From the NCBI RefSeq assembly GCF_022829515.1, contig NZ_JAKSYL010000100.1, positions 1 through 64,000 on the forward strand: a DNA stretch of 64,000 bases, in the 5' to 3' direction. The notes under the pieces were generated by a model. That model was given only the letters and a program-made list of their open reading frames with translations. It made no database searches and was not told the origin of the DNA. Of the stretch, positions 16,333 through 24,333 are shown in pieces; positions within the stretch are counted from its first letter, which is position 1; each line of letters opens with the position of its first letter. The position numbers and the translations under genes are program-made. The DNA is from Methylobacterium sp. J-048. GTDB taxonomy: Bacteria > Pseudomonadota > Alphaproteobacteria > Rhizobiales > Beijerinckiaceae.

Positions 16333-16839
16333 ATGGACGACATCGCCACAGATCAGCAGCAGACCTTTATCGAGCAGGCGTCGGACATCGTGTCCGCGTA
16401 TGTCTCGAACAATTCCGTCCCGATCAGCGAATTGCCCGCGCTCCTGGCCGGCGTTCACGCGGCTCTGGCCAAGCTCTCCGCGCCCGCGGCTGCCGTCACC
16501 GAGACGGCCGACAAGCCGACGCCGGCCCAGATCCGCAAGTCGGTGACCCCGGACGCGCTGGTCTCGTTCATCGATGGAAAGCCGTACAAGACGCTGAAGC
16601 GCCACCTGTCGCGCAACGGCCTGACTATCGAGCAGTATCGCGAGCGCTTCGGCCTGCCGCGCGACTATCCCTCGACGGCGGCCAGCTACTCGGCCCAACG
16701 CTCCGAACTCGCCCGCAGCCTCGGCCTCGGCCAGCAGCGCCGCAAGTCGGCCGCCGCCCCGGCGCCGGAGCCCGAGGAGGAGCCGGCCGAGAAGCCGAAG
16801 AAGGCGACCCGTCCGCGCAAGGCCAAGGAAACGGCCTGA
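16333..16839 (+). CDS. MucR/Ros-family transcriptional regulator lacking the zinc ligands
   Basis: This 168-residue protein has a strong AAGGGAG ribosome site. The N-terminal 60 residues (IEQASDIVSAYVSNNSVP) are the MucR oligomerisation region. The DNA-binding domain (about 75-130) reads DALVSFIDGKPYKTLKRHLS and continues to YRERFGLPRDYP, then YSAQRSELARSLGLGQ. The family controls exopolysaccharide, motility and cell-cycle genes by binding AT-rich DNA. Here the Cys of the canonical finger is Ser, the second His is missing, and the protein has no Cys at all, so it cannot bind zinc in the Ros way. Zinc-free homologues are known in rhizobia. The Lys/Pro/Ala-rich tail after 138 is an extra. Confidence 0.9.
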   Translation: MDDIATDQQQTFIEQASDIVSAYVSNNSVPISELPALLAGVHAALAKLSAPAAAVTETADKPTPAQIRKSVTPDALVSFIDGKPYKTLKRHLSRNGLTIEQYRERFGLPRDYPSTAASYSAQRSELARSLGLGQQRRKSAAAPAPEPEEEPAEKPKKATRPRKAKETA

Positions 16840-16992
16840 TCACGCAAGCGGTCTGATCTTGAGCGCCCCCATACCGGGGCCTCGATCCGGCCGATGGTTC
16901 CGGGCGGCACAGGCTCGAGCGTGCCGCCCGAACCCTCTTCACATCCGGAGCTCGCTCGAGCGACAGGCCCCGCGCAGCGCCGACGAGACCGA

Positions 16993-17178
16993 TCAGGCGA
17001 AATCGGCGAGATCGTCGGCCACGTCCCCGGCGGCACGCTCCGTATCCACTTTTTCGGCCTCGCTCTTCTCAGGCTTGTCGGCCTCGGGCTGACGACCGGG
17101 CGCTGTCGACCGCCCGTCATCCGCCGGCGCATCACCGCCCTGCCCGTCCTCGGTCCGGTCCGGCACCCGGCTCGTCAT
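16993..17178 (-). CDS. Possible small hydrophilic protein
   Basis: The 61-residue product is highly polar, with Asp, Glu, Lys and Pro and no hydrophobic core (EADKPEKSEAEKVDTERAAG). It would be disordered. The frame is intact and codon composition is plausible, but no homologue comes to mind. It fills an otherwise empty region between mucR and the cupin gene. Function unknown. Confidence 0.35.
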   Translation of the reverse strand: MTSRVPDRTEDGQGGDAPADDGRSTAPGRQPEADKPEKSEAEKVDTERAAGDVADDLADFA

Positions 17179-17376
17179 GCTGCGCACTCCCGTCGACTTC
17201 GCGATTGCCGAGCAAAGCCTTCAGCGCCGCACGCGTTCCGCGCCCGATGCCGCCGGCTCCGTGACAGCACGGCCCGACCGGAAAGCCGCAGGCCTTCAGG
17301 CCCCGGCGGAAAGGTGGGACGGTGACGCCGCGAGAGCGGACACCACGAGCCGCCGACCCGAGGGATGGAACGCGCG

Positions 17377-17904
17377 ATGACGGATACGCGACCCGGCGCG
17401 GAGGCGAGCCGCCGCGACCTGCTGGCGGCTTCGCTGTTCGGAGCCCTGCCGCTTCTGCTGGCCGAGACCACGCAGGCCAGCCCGCTCAACCCCGAGCAGA
17501 CCATCATCCTGGCGCCGGACGCGCTCCCGTGGATGCCGACGAAGGGCTATCCCGAGCGCAGCGCCGACCGTTGCGCGCTCACCGGGGACATCAACGGCAC
17601 CGGCCTCTACTATACTTTGATCCGCTGGTGGCCGGGCTACATGAGCGCGCCGCACACCTATACGACGGACCGGTTCTGCATGATCCTGTCCGGCACGTGG
17701 TGGTGCAACAGCGGGCCGGATTTCGACCCTGCGGCCTGCGTGCCCGTGAAGGCCGGGAGCTTCGTGCGCCGGGTGGCGGGCACGCCGCATTATGACGGCG
17801 TGGTCCGCGACGGCGGCGAGCCGGCCGTGATCGCGATCTGCGGGGTGGCGCCGGTGAATTATGCGTTGGTCGACCCGTCGCAGCCGGGCTGGCGGCGGGT
17901 CTGA
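17377..17904 (+). CDS. Exported cupin-domain protein (Tat-type signal)
   Basis: The product has about 175 residues (an ATG at 17365 would add four). The N-terminus EASRRDLLAASLFGALPLLL has a twin-arginine pair and a hydrophobic core, with cleavage likely after TTQAS. The mature part carries a cupin barrel: RWWPGYMSAPHTYTTDRFCM has a metal-binding-like His, then LSGTWWCNSG, PVKAGSFVRRVAGTPHYDGV with the second cupin motif's P-x-H, and PAVIAICGVAP. It is probably a periplasmic metal-binding protein or small-molecule enzyme. The substrate is unknown. Confidence 0.7.
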   Translation: MTDTRPGAEASRRDLLAASLFGALPLLLAETTQASPLNPEQTIILAPDALPWMPTKGYPERSADRCALTGDINGTGLYYTLIRWWPGYMSAPHTYTTDRFCMILSGTWWCNSGPDFDPAACVPVKAGSFVRRVAGTPHYDGVVRDGGEPAVIAICGVAPVNYALVDPSQPGWRRV

Positions 17905-17978
17905 CGCCGATCGCCCGGGCGCGATCGATTTGCGCGGACCTGCGTTGAACGCCCGGCAGCAGGGTACGGGAGCGGGGA

Positions 17979-18440
17979 TTGGGCAATCGCTACGGGCTGG
18001 AGATCCGCGCCGCCGCGGGTCCCGACGCGCCGGGTCTCGCGGAGCTGCTGGGCGCGGCGGGCCTCGCGGTCGGCGCGGCGGATCTCGCGGCCCGGCTCGA
18101 CGCGCTCCAGGGCAGCGGCGGCACGGCACTCGTGGCGGTGGAATGGGGTCCGCCGAGCGGGCTGATCGCGCTCGCTCCCATCCGCACCCTCGAGGCGTCG
18201 AGGGCGACGGGCCTGATCACGACCCTGGTGGTGGCGGCAGAGTCCCGGCGCCGGGGCATCGGCCGAGTGCTGCTGAAGGCGGCCGCGCGGGCGGCCCGGC
18301 AGGCCGGGTGCGAGCGGCTGGTCCTGAACATCGGGACCGGACAGGAGGCGCTGCACGCCTTCGCCGTCGCGGCGGGCTTTACGGACGACGGGCAGATCCT
18401 CGCGCGCCCGTTGCTCAAGCGGGGATCCGCGGAGACTTGA
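17979..18440 (+). CDS. GNAT-family N-acetyltransferase
   Basis: The 153-residue protein has the acetyl-CoA binding core TTLVVAAESRRRGIGRVLLK, matching the R/Q-x-x-G-x-G/A motif, followed by the usual C-terminal strand and helix (ERLVLNIGTGQEALHAFAVAAGF). The acceptor cannot be told. The start is given as TTG at 17979; other starts in frame are poor, so the N-terminus is uncertain. It lies 75 bases after the cupin gene on the same strand. Confidence 0.75.
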   Translation: MGNRYGLEIRAAAGPDAPGLAELLGAAGLAVGAADLAARLDALQGSGGTALVAVEWGPPSGLIALAPIRTLEASRATGLITTLVVAAESRRRGIGRVLLKAAARAARQAGCERLVLNIGTGQEALHAFAVAAGFTDDGQILARPLLKRGSAET

Positions 18441-18511
18441 GATCCGCGACACCATGGGCACAGCCGGCAGCACATATCGGACGTTGACCCGGAGATACTG
18501 GAGTTCAACCG

Positions 18512-18865
18512 ATGCTGCGATCCGAGACCCCACCCTCCCCGGGGAACCTGCAGGCCGATCCGCCGCCGGATTCCGACAACCCGACCTCGGCGCAGCTCAA
18601 GGGCGACATCGACAGCGGGCGGACCGGCGACAAGGTCCCGCATGTGGATGTCGGGGCCGCGCCGCTAGGCACCTGCGAGGAGGCCGGAGGAGCGCCGCCG
18701 ACCTCGCAGGAAGTCCGCCTCGCGCGGCAGAACGAGCGGGCGCCTTCGGAGAAGGCGGCGGCCGGGATCATGCAGCAGCGCACGCCGTGGATCACGCCGG
18801 CCTTCGCGGGCGCCATCGCGGCGATCGCGGTGGTGCTGACCCTCGCCCTCTGGCTAACGCACTGA
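18512..18865 (+). CDS. Tail-anchored hypothetical protein
   Basis: The 117-residue product has a Pro/Asp-rich hydrophilic N-terminal 90 residues with no clear fold. It ends in one hydrophobic helix (FAGAIAAIAVVLTLALWLTH), so it is probably anchored by its C-terminus to the inner membrane with most of the chain in the cytoplasm. The TGGAG at about 10 bases before the ATG supports the start. No family is recognised; similar short proteins seem common in Methylobacterium. Confidence 0.55.
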   Translation: MLRSETPPSPGNLQADPPPDSDNPTSAQLKGDIDSGRTGDKVPHVDVGAAPLGTCEEAGGAPPTSQEVRLARQNERAPSEKAAAGIMQQRTPWITPAFAGAIAAIAVVLTLALWLTH

Positions 18866-18971
18866 ACGGGACGCCGCGGAATCCCGGGATGATGCAGGAC
18901 GGCACGGTCCCGGGGAGGGCGGCTTAAAGGTCGATTCACGTCGATGCGGTTAGCGTCAGCTTACTGCAGTC

Positions 18972-20120
18972 TTGCGTAAACCGATCCTCATGCCCCCATC
19001 CGTCGACGCTCCGCCGGACCTGTCCGGGCTCCTCGAACTGGCACGGATCGAGAATCTCGATCTCAAGCCGGTGATCCTCCGGGTGCAGACCGATCTGTTC
19101 GTTCGGGCACCCGGCCGGGATCGAGCCGAGATCGAGATTTTCGAATCCCTGGCCTGCGGGCTGATCCCCCGGGTGGACGACGAGACCGCCCAGGTCGTCG
19201 CCAGCAAGCTCGCCCCCTTCCCTGAGACGCCGCCCGCCGTCCTGGAGGCACTCGCCATGCGGGGCGGCGCCGTCCGCGACACGGTGGTGACGCTCGCCCC
19301 GGTTCTGAGCCATCGCCTGATCGAGGCCGCGCTGGCCGACGGCTCCGACATCGCCGCCCGCATCGCCACCCGGGTCGGGCTGAGCCGCGAGGCGGTCGAT
19401 GAGCTTTCCCGCGAAGGTCGCCCGGAGATCGACCTGGCGCTCGCCGCCAATGTCGGCATTACCCTGCGCGGGGCGGCGCTCGCCCGGCTCGTGAGCCGCG
19501 GCCGCAGCGTCGCCGAACTGGCGCGCCTGCTGCTGGCCCGCCCCGATGTCTCGGCCGCCGACCTCGTGCCCCTCTACCTGCATGCCGACCCGATCCGCCG
19601 CGAGGTGATCGGCCGGACCGTCGAGGCGACCGCCGCCCTGCGCCCCTGCCCGCCCCCGCCTCGCGGCCTCGGCGAGACCCTGACCGGCCTCTCGGCGTCA
19701 CAGGATGTCCCGACCTTCATCGCGGCCCTGGCCGACGGCCTCGGCGTCGCCCATGATTTCCTCACCGTGGTCGCCGATCCGGGGGCACGCTACGACCTGC
19801 TGACGCTCGGCCTGCGCGCCGCCGGCCTGCACGAGGAGGAGGCGGTCTACATCTTCCTCACGCTGAACCAGGGCGTGGCGCGCTCAGCCGAACGGGTGGC
19901 CGGCCTGGTCCGCCTGTTCCGCACCGTGAGCCGGCCGGCCTCCCGCGACCTGATCGCGGCGATCCTCGATACCCCCCTGCCCGAGCGGGGCCGGAGCGAG
20001 GCCCACCAGCCGCTGCACGGACCGGAGGCCAAGCTGCGCCAGGGCCCCGAGCGCGCCGGCGTCCAGCGCCCGCCCCTGCCGATGCGCACTATCCGGGCGA
20101 CCGGCGGCGAGGCCGGCTGA
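18972..20120 (+). CDS. DUF2336 domain protein
   Basis: The 382-residue product (TTG start at 18972; ATG at 18990 is an alternative) is an all-helical repeat protein. It contains the segments typical of DUF2336: VRAPGRDRAEIEIFESLACG, LIPRVDDETAQVVASKLAPF, AVRDTVVTLAPVLSHRLIEA and RIATRVGLSREAVDELSREG. These resemble HEAT-like repeats found in alphaproteobacterial proteins of unknown function. The last 60 residues are basic and Pro-rich. There is no signal peptide. A cluster of hairpin repeats follows the stop. Confidence 0.8.
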   Translation: MRKPILMPPSVDAPPDLSGLLELARIENLDLKPVILRVQTDLFVRAPGRDRAEIEIFESLACGLIPRVDDETAQVVASKLAPFPETPPAVLEALAMRGGAVRDTVVTLAPVLSHRLIEAALADGSDIAARIATRVGLSREAVDELSREGRPEIDLALAANVGITLRGAALARLVSRGRSVAELARLLLARPDVSAADLVPLYLHADPIRREVIGRTVEATAALRPCPPPPRGLGETLTGLSASQDVPTFIAALADGLGVAHDFLTVVADPGARYDLLTLGLRAAGLHEEEAVYIFLTLNQGVARSAERVAGLVRLFRTVSRPASRDLIAAILDTPLPERGRSEAHQPLHGPEAKLRQGPERAGVQRPPLPMRTIRATGGEAG

Positions 20121-20140
20121 GGCACGGAAGGCAGGGATTC

Positions 20141-20230
20141 AAAAGGGCTCAGCCCTTTTGCGGGTGAAGGGCGGAGCCCTTCTTCATCAGGGCTTCGCCC
20201 TGACAACCCACCAAAAGGCTCGCCCTTTGG
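20141..20230. repeat. Four consecutive small hairpins sharing an AGGGC/GCCCT core
   Basis: In 90 bases there are four stem-loops: AAAAGGGCT-C-AGCCCTTTT (20141-20159), GAAGGGC-GGA-GCCCTTC (20166-20182), CAGGGC-TTC-GCCCTG (20188-20202) and an imperfect CCAAAAGGC-TC-GCCCTTTGG (20211-20230). They lie between two convergent genes (DUF2336 and a small membrane protein). They may act as a two-way terminator or be a mobile repeat cluster. Confidence 0.75.
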
Positions 20231-20252
20231 AAACCCGATGTTTCGCGTGGGA

Positions 20253-20567
20253 TCAGCGCGGCTCCGCCGGACCATGCCAGGCGGGCTGCCGGTCGGCGGC
20301 TTCCAGCGTGTCGTTCGAGGCGGGCTCGTCCACGCCGGCGAGGCGGCTCAGCTCCGCCATCAGGCCCCGGGCCAGCACGGCGCGCACGGCCCGGTCGCGG
20401 GTCTCGGGCGGAACCGCGTCGAGGGCGGCCGGCAGCGTCGCCTTGGCGCCCGCGGCCACCGATCCCGTGAGCTTGCGGGTCTCCGCCGCCGGATCCGCAG
20501 CGTTGCGCAGAAGCGCCAGGTACGAGAGCGCGCCGATCACCAGCGCGGCGCGCAGCAGGAAGGTCAT
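20253..20567 (-). CDS. Small membrane-anchored hypothetical protein
   Basis: The 104-residue product begins with a hydrophobic segment (TFLLRAALVIGALSYLALL), a signal anchor or uncleaved signal peptide. A helical, Ala-rich soluble part follows (residues 30-85) and then a Pro-rich polar tail. The upstream GGAGC supports the ATG at 20567. No known domain is visible. It is convergent with the DUF2336 gene and divergent from the histidine kinase gene. Confidence 0.55.
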   Translation of the reverse strand: MTFLLRAALVIGALSYLALLRNAADPAAETRKLTGSVAAGAKATLPAALDAVPPETRDRAVRAVLARGLMAELSRLAGVDEPASNDTLEAADRQPAWHGPAEPR

Positions 20568-20830
20568 CGGACGGGCTCCTTCGCAGATCTCGACCGCGAA
20601 GATTCGCCGGGTTTCGTGAACTCCGCCTCAACCGCGTCGGGTTTTCGCGCGCCATGGTGAACGAAGCGCGTTCCGGGGTGGCTGGTTACCTTACGGAAAG
20701 CATCCCGCGCATTCGGCCAAGTCCCGCAACACTCGTTTAAGCCGCCCCTGCGACTGTCCGGTAGTCGTTTTGAAGTCGAGCCGGAGGCGCGGGAAATGTC
20801 GATTGGCATTCACCGCGGCGCGTGTGAGCC

Positions 20831-22708
20831 TTGCCTATTAAAAAAGCCCTGACTTCTCTGCTCGACGACCGCCTCGCGGGTCTCGTCCACGAATCCGTGG
20901 CGGACGACGCGAGCGTCCGGTTCCGGCACGAGCGCTTCCTGGTGTCGCGGCTGGCCACCGGCGTGGTGATGATGGCGGCGCTGCCGCCCTATCTGGTCTG
21001 GCGCGGCGTCCCGTCGGGCATCGAGGTGCTGGCGATCGCCAGCCTGCTGCTGCCGGTGCTGGCCGCGGTGCTGCTCGCCCGCACCGGATCCCTCTGGGTG
21101 GCGCACGCGGTCTCGTCGGCGGGCCTGACCGGACTGGTGGTCTGCCTCGCGGGCCTCACCGGCGGTGCCGCCTCCCCGGCCGCGGTCTGGCTGGTGGCGA
21201 TCCCCCTGGAAGCCCTGGTCTCCGGCTCGATGCGCGCCACGGCTGCCGCCGCCTTCCTTGCCGTGCTCGGCGTCCTGGGCGTCGTCTCCCTCGGCACCTG
21301 GGCCGGCACCGTCCCGGTGATGGACATCTCCGCCAGCGTCGCCCTGCCGGTCTTCGCGATCACGGCGATCGGCCACGTCGCCGCCCAGGCCCTGGAGCAC
21401 ATGCGCAACGAGGGCGCCTGGCGGGAACGGCTCCGCGACAACGAGGCCCGTGACCGCCTGCTGCTCTCGGCCATCGACGACCTCGTCACCTGGCACGACC
21501 GCAACGGCCGCGTGCTGGAGGCCTCGGTCTCGGCGAGCCGCCTGGTCGGCAGCGATGCGGCGCGGCTGCGCGGCCACGGCCTGCTGGAGCGGGTCCACGT
21601 CGCCGACCGGCCGGCCTTCCTCAAGGCGGTGAGCGATGTCGCGGCGACCGGACAGCCCGCCACCCTGCCGCTGCGGCTGCATGTCGAGCCCGCAGCCGGC
21701 CGCCTGGATGGCGCCACCCTGATCCATGCCGAGATGCGCGCCCACCGGATCGCGCACGGCCCGCACGACAGTGCCATGACCGTCGTGGCGGTGACCCGCG
21801 ACATGACCGAGCATCACCGCCACGCGGAGGAGCTGGAACGCGCCCGCGCCGAAGCCGAACGGGCCGACGCGATCAAGGGACGGTTCCTGGCCAACGTCAC
21901 CCACGAGCTGCGCACGCCGCTCAACGCGATCATCGGCTTCTCCGAGGTGCTGGCCGGAGAAGGCGCGATCAGCCTCAGCCCGGACCAGGCCCGGGACTAT
22001 GCCGGGATCATCGGCTCGTCCGGCCACCACCTGCTCGGCGTCGTCAACACCCTGCTCGACATGAGCCGGATCCAGAGCGGCAATTTCGACTACGCGCCGG
22101 AGACCTTCGACGCCGCTGCCCTGGTCCGGTCCTGCTGCGACCTGATGCGCCTCAAGGCGGAGACGGCCGGGATCACCCTGACGGCCGCCGTGCCGGGCCC
22201 GATCGAGATCACGGCCGATCCGAGCGCGTGCCGTCAGGTCTTGATCAACCTGATCTCGAACGCCGTGAAGTTCACCCCGCGGGGCGGCCGGGTCGACCTG
22301 TCCCTGCGTCCGGGCCCGGACGGGCTGGACATCGTCGTCGCCGATACCGGCGTCGGCGTCGGCGAGGGCGACCTGCCGAAGCTCGGCACGCCGTTCTTCC
22401 AGGCCGGGAGCGGCGGCTACAAGCGCCAGCACGAGGGGACCGGTCTCGGCCTCTCGGTGGTGCAGGGCCTCGTCGGCCTGCATGGCGGCGCCATGCTGAT
22501 CGAGAGCGCCCCCCAGGCCGGGACGGCCGTGACCGTGACGCTGCCCTTCGTCTGCCGGGATCCGGCGGCCGCCGCCGGCCCCGCCCCGATCCGCACCGCC
22601 GTGCGTGGTGCGCCCCCCCCGCGCCGGTCGGTGGTGCGCCTGCCGCTCGGCCTGTTCGACGCGGAACCCGGCACCGCCCCGGAGCCGGCCCTGCGCCGCG
22701 CCGGCTGA
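20831..22708 (+). CDS. Membrane sensor histidine kinase, DivJ-like
   Basis: The 625-residue kinase has an N-terminal soluble stretch (VHESVADDASVRFRHERFLV) and five or six membrane segments (about residues 38-195). A PAS domain follows (about 210-335), then a HisKA domain with HELRTPLNAIIGFSEVL (His358) and a HATPase with VLINLISNAVKFT, DTGVGV and GTGLGLSVVQGL. The tail is Pro-rich. The N-terminal membrane layout and the downstream genes (peptidoglycan-binding protein, DUF1491) match the divJ region of Rhizobiales, where DivJ phosphorylates DivK for cell-cycle control; this assignment is inference. TTG is the start used here. A run of eight C lies at 22613-22620 in the tail. Confidence 0.85.
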   Translation: MPIKKALTSLLDDRLAGLVHESVADDASVRFRHERFLVSRLATGVVMMAALPPYLVWRGVPSGIEVLAIASLLLPVLAAVLLARTGSLWVAHAVSSAGLTGLVVCLAGLTGGAASPAAVWLVAIPLEALVSGSMRATAAAAFLAVLGVLGVVSLGTWAGTVPVMDISASVALPVFAITAIGHVAAQALEHMRNEGAWRERLRDNEARDRLLLSAIDDLVTWHDRNGRVLEASVSASRLVGSDAARLRGHGLLERVHVADRPAFLKAVSDVAATGQPATLPLRLHVEPAAGRLDGATLIHAEMRAHRIAHGPHDSAMTVVAVTRDMTEHHRHAEELERARAEAERADAIKGRFLANVTHELRTPLNAIIGFSEVLAGEGAISLSPDQARDYAGIIGSSGHHLLGVVNTLLDMSRIQSGNFDYAPETFDAAALVRSCCDLMRLKAETAGITLTAAVPGPIEITADPSACRQVLINLISNAVKFTPRGGRVDLSLRPGPDGLDIVVADTGVGVGEGDLPKLGTPFFQAGSGGYKRQHEGTGLGLSVVQGLVGLHGGAMLIESAPQAGTAVTVTLPFVCRDPAAAAGPAPIRTAVRGAPPPRRSVVRLPLGLFDAEPGTAPEPALRRAG

Positions 22709-22735
22709 GCCATCGATCCGCGAGAAGGAGACACG

Positions 22736-23437
22736 ATGTCAGGCTACCGCGAGATCACCGTCCCGGGCGAGGCACGCTCCGCCCGTCGTCCGACGCCACG
22801 CCGCGCCGCCGCCCCGAGCGATTGGCGCGGCGTCCTCGTGGGGGCGATGAAGGCCACGGGTGCGTCGTGCCGGAACAGCCCCGGCACGGTGCTAAGCAGC
22901 GTCGTGGCCGTGGGCGCGGCGGGCTTCATCTGCTTCAACGCGCTGGGGCACCAGTCCGGCCGCCATCCGGCGCCGATCCTGCCCAAGGTCGCGGCGCAGA
23001 AGGCCCCCGCCCCGCGCGAGGCGGCCCCGAAGGAGGCGATCCGGGATGTCGTCAAGGAGCCGGCAGCGCCCGAGCGGGCCGCCGCCCCCGCCAAGCAGGC
23101 ATCCCGGGACCCGATCGCCGAGCTGATCCGCTCCGACGAGACCACGGCCTCGGTGACGCCCCGGGCCATGCCGGCCCGGACCGCCGCCAAGCCGGCGCCG
23201 AAAGAAGCCTCCAAGGACACGTCGAAGACGGCGAAGCCCGAGACGAACGCGGATCCGGTGCTCAAGGCGCAGAAGGCGCTGTCGAAGCTCGGCTATCCGG
23301 TCAAGCCCGACGGCGCCATGGGGCCAGGCACACGGGCGGCGATCGAAAAATTCGAGCGCGGTGCCAAGCTGCCGGTGACCGGCGAGGCCGCCGGCCGGAC
23401 CCTGCGCGCGTTGGTGTCCCGCGCCGGCCAGGGTTAG
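22736..23437 (+). CDS. Membrane-anchored peptidoglycan-binding protein
   Basis: The 233-residue product has one hydrophobic segment at about residues 52-72 (TVLSSVVAVGAAGFICFNAL). A long Ala/Pro/Lys-rich linker leads to a C-terminal PG_binding_1 domain (LKAQKALSKLGYPVKPDGAM, then GPGTRAAIEKFERGAKLPVTG). That places the binding domain in the periplasm with a cytoplasmic N-terminus. AAGGAG precedes the ATG. It lies 27 bases after the kinase gene and is probably co-transcribed, so it may link envelope state to the kinase; that is inference. Confidence 0.8.
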   Translation: MSGYREITVPGEARSARRPTPRRAAAPSDWRGVLVGAMKATGASCRNSPGTVLSSVVAVGAAGFICFNALGHQSGRHPAPILPKVAAQKAPAPREAAPKEAIRDVVKEPAAPERAAAPAKQASRDPIAELIRSDETTASVTPRAMPARTAAKPAPKEASKDTSKTAKPETNADPVLKAQKALSKLGYPVKPDGAMGPGTRAAIEKFERGAKLPVTGEAAGRTLRALVSRAGQG

Positions 23438-23484
23438 AGCATCATCCCGAAAGGCGGCCGCCGGCTTTCGGAAAAAGATGATGC
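23436..23484 (+). repeat. Interspersed palindromic repeat, copy 1
   Basis: AGAGCATCATC-CCGAAAG-GCGGCCGC-CGGCTTTCGG-AAAAA-GATGATGC forms a long hairpin. Its outer arms are GCATCATC/GATGATGC and its inner arms CCGAAAG/CTTTCGG. The same unit recurs in reverse at 51972-52018 and, diverged, at 58679-58732. It begins exactly at the stop of the peptidoglycan-binding gene, so it may also serve as its terminator. Confidence 0.8.
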
Positions 23485-23496
23485 GGCATCAGGGAC

Positions 23497-23539
23497 CTAC
23501 AGCATCGTACCGGTTCCGATATCCGGCACGATGCTGTAG
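23497..23539. repeat. Second palindrome with perfect 12-bp arms
   Basis: CTACAGCATCGT (23497-23508) and ACGATGCTGTAG (23528-23539) are perfect complements around a 19-base spacer. It follows the copy 1 palindrome by 12 bases and precedes the DUF1491 gene. The shared GCATC near the arms suggests it belongs to a related repeat family. Confidence 0.75.
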
Positions 23540-23584
23540 GCGATCGAGACCGGCAGCGTCCCGCTTCCGGGAGGCCCGACACGC

Positions 23585-23923
23585 ATGCGCCTGCGCTCCG
23601 ATTTCTGGGTTTCCGCCCATCTGCGCCGCCTCGGGGTCGAGGGCATCCCGGCGGTGCAGCGACGGCGCGGCTCTCCGGAGGCCGGGGCGATCTTCGTGAA
23701 GGTCGACCGCCTCGACGGCACCGCCGACCTCTACGGCCCCGCCCCCCAGGCCCTGTTCGAGGCCGAGGACAGCGGCGATCGCCGCTTCACCGCGCTGGTC
23801 ACGGGTGGCACGCCACTCGATGTCGAGGAGCGGCTGACGAAGGAAATCCGGTTCGATTCCGATCTCTGGATCATCGAGATCGACGACCGGCAGGGGCGGC
23901 ATTTTCTGGAGCTTGCAGAGTAG
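23585..23923 (+). CDS. DUF1491 family protein
   Basis: The 112-residue product begins MRLRSDFWVSAHLRRL and continues with VQRRRGSPEAGAIFVKVDRL, then a C-terminal part with IRFDSDLWIIEIDDRQGRHF. All are signatures of DUF1491, a small alphaproteobacterial family of unknown function. It is mixed alpha/beta, without signal peptide or membrane segment. Its place behind the histidine kinase and peptidoglycan-binding genes is a conserved neighbourhood in Rhizobiales as far as I recall. Confidence 0.85.
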   Translation: MRLRSDFWVSAHLRRLGVEGIPAVQRRRGSPEAGAIFVKVDRLDGTADLYGPAPQALFEAEDSGDRRFTALVTGGTPLDVEERLTKEIRFDSDLWIIEIDDRQGRHFLELAE

Positions 23924-24303
23924 TTTTTCAGCTCGCCGATCAGCGATATCATCGACACGGATCCGAGGTGCACCCGTCTTGATCTGGCCAATATGGTCCG
24001 CTGAAGCCGAGGCGAACTCGCAATCACGCGATTCAAACCGATCTGGTGGTCGAAATCCAACCCTTGGTGCCGGTCGCGAGAGGCTGCTTGCGACCGATGT
24101 CGGTTGCCCGAGCCGCTTTGCGTGCCCCTCTGGAACGGACGAGCACGATCGTTCCAGACCGCCGGACGGGCGTGGTCGTTGACAGGCAACCGCGCGCTGC
24201 TTACCTCAGCCATGGACGTGTAGAAGTCACAGCCCGGTCGGTAGTCCGGGTGGCTTAGCGCTCGTACATGGCGGCCGCCATCAGCGGCCGACTACCAGCG
24301 CGT
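23924..24303. other. 380-bp stretch without a recognisable gene
   Basis: Short open frames exist on both strands but none has a start site, motif or codon pattern I would defend. GC content is a little lower than in the neighbours. An inverted repeat GGCGGCCGCC occurs near 24270. It probably holds the promoter of the VOC gene. Confidence 0.4.
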
Positions 24304-24325
24304 CCTTTCCGATGAACAGGAAAGG
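24304..24325 (+). promoter_or_regulatory. Hairpin that covers the ribosome binding site of the VOC gene
   Basis: Perfect 7-bp arms CCTTTCC (24304-24310) and GGAAAGG (24319-24325) enclose an 8-base loop. The right arm, AGGAAAGG, is also the best Shine-Dalgarno, ending 8 bases before the ATG at 24334. In RNA this stem would hide the site, as in a thermometer or ligand-controlled leader. The structure is seen; the control is inferred. Confidence 0.5.
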
Positions 24326-24333
24326 TCTGTCCG

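Noticed and set aside
23913..24258. Two short plus-strand frames of 89 and 70 codons after DUF1491
   Set aside because: They overlap in different frames, have poor starts and show no protein-like pattern.
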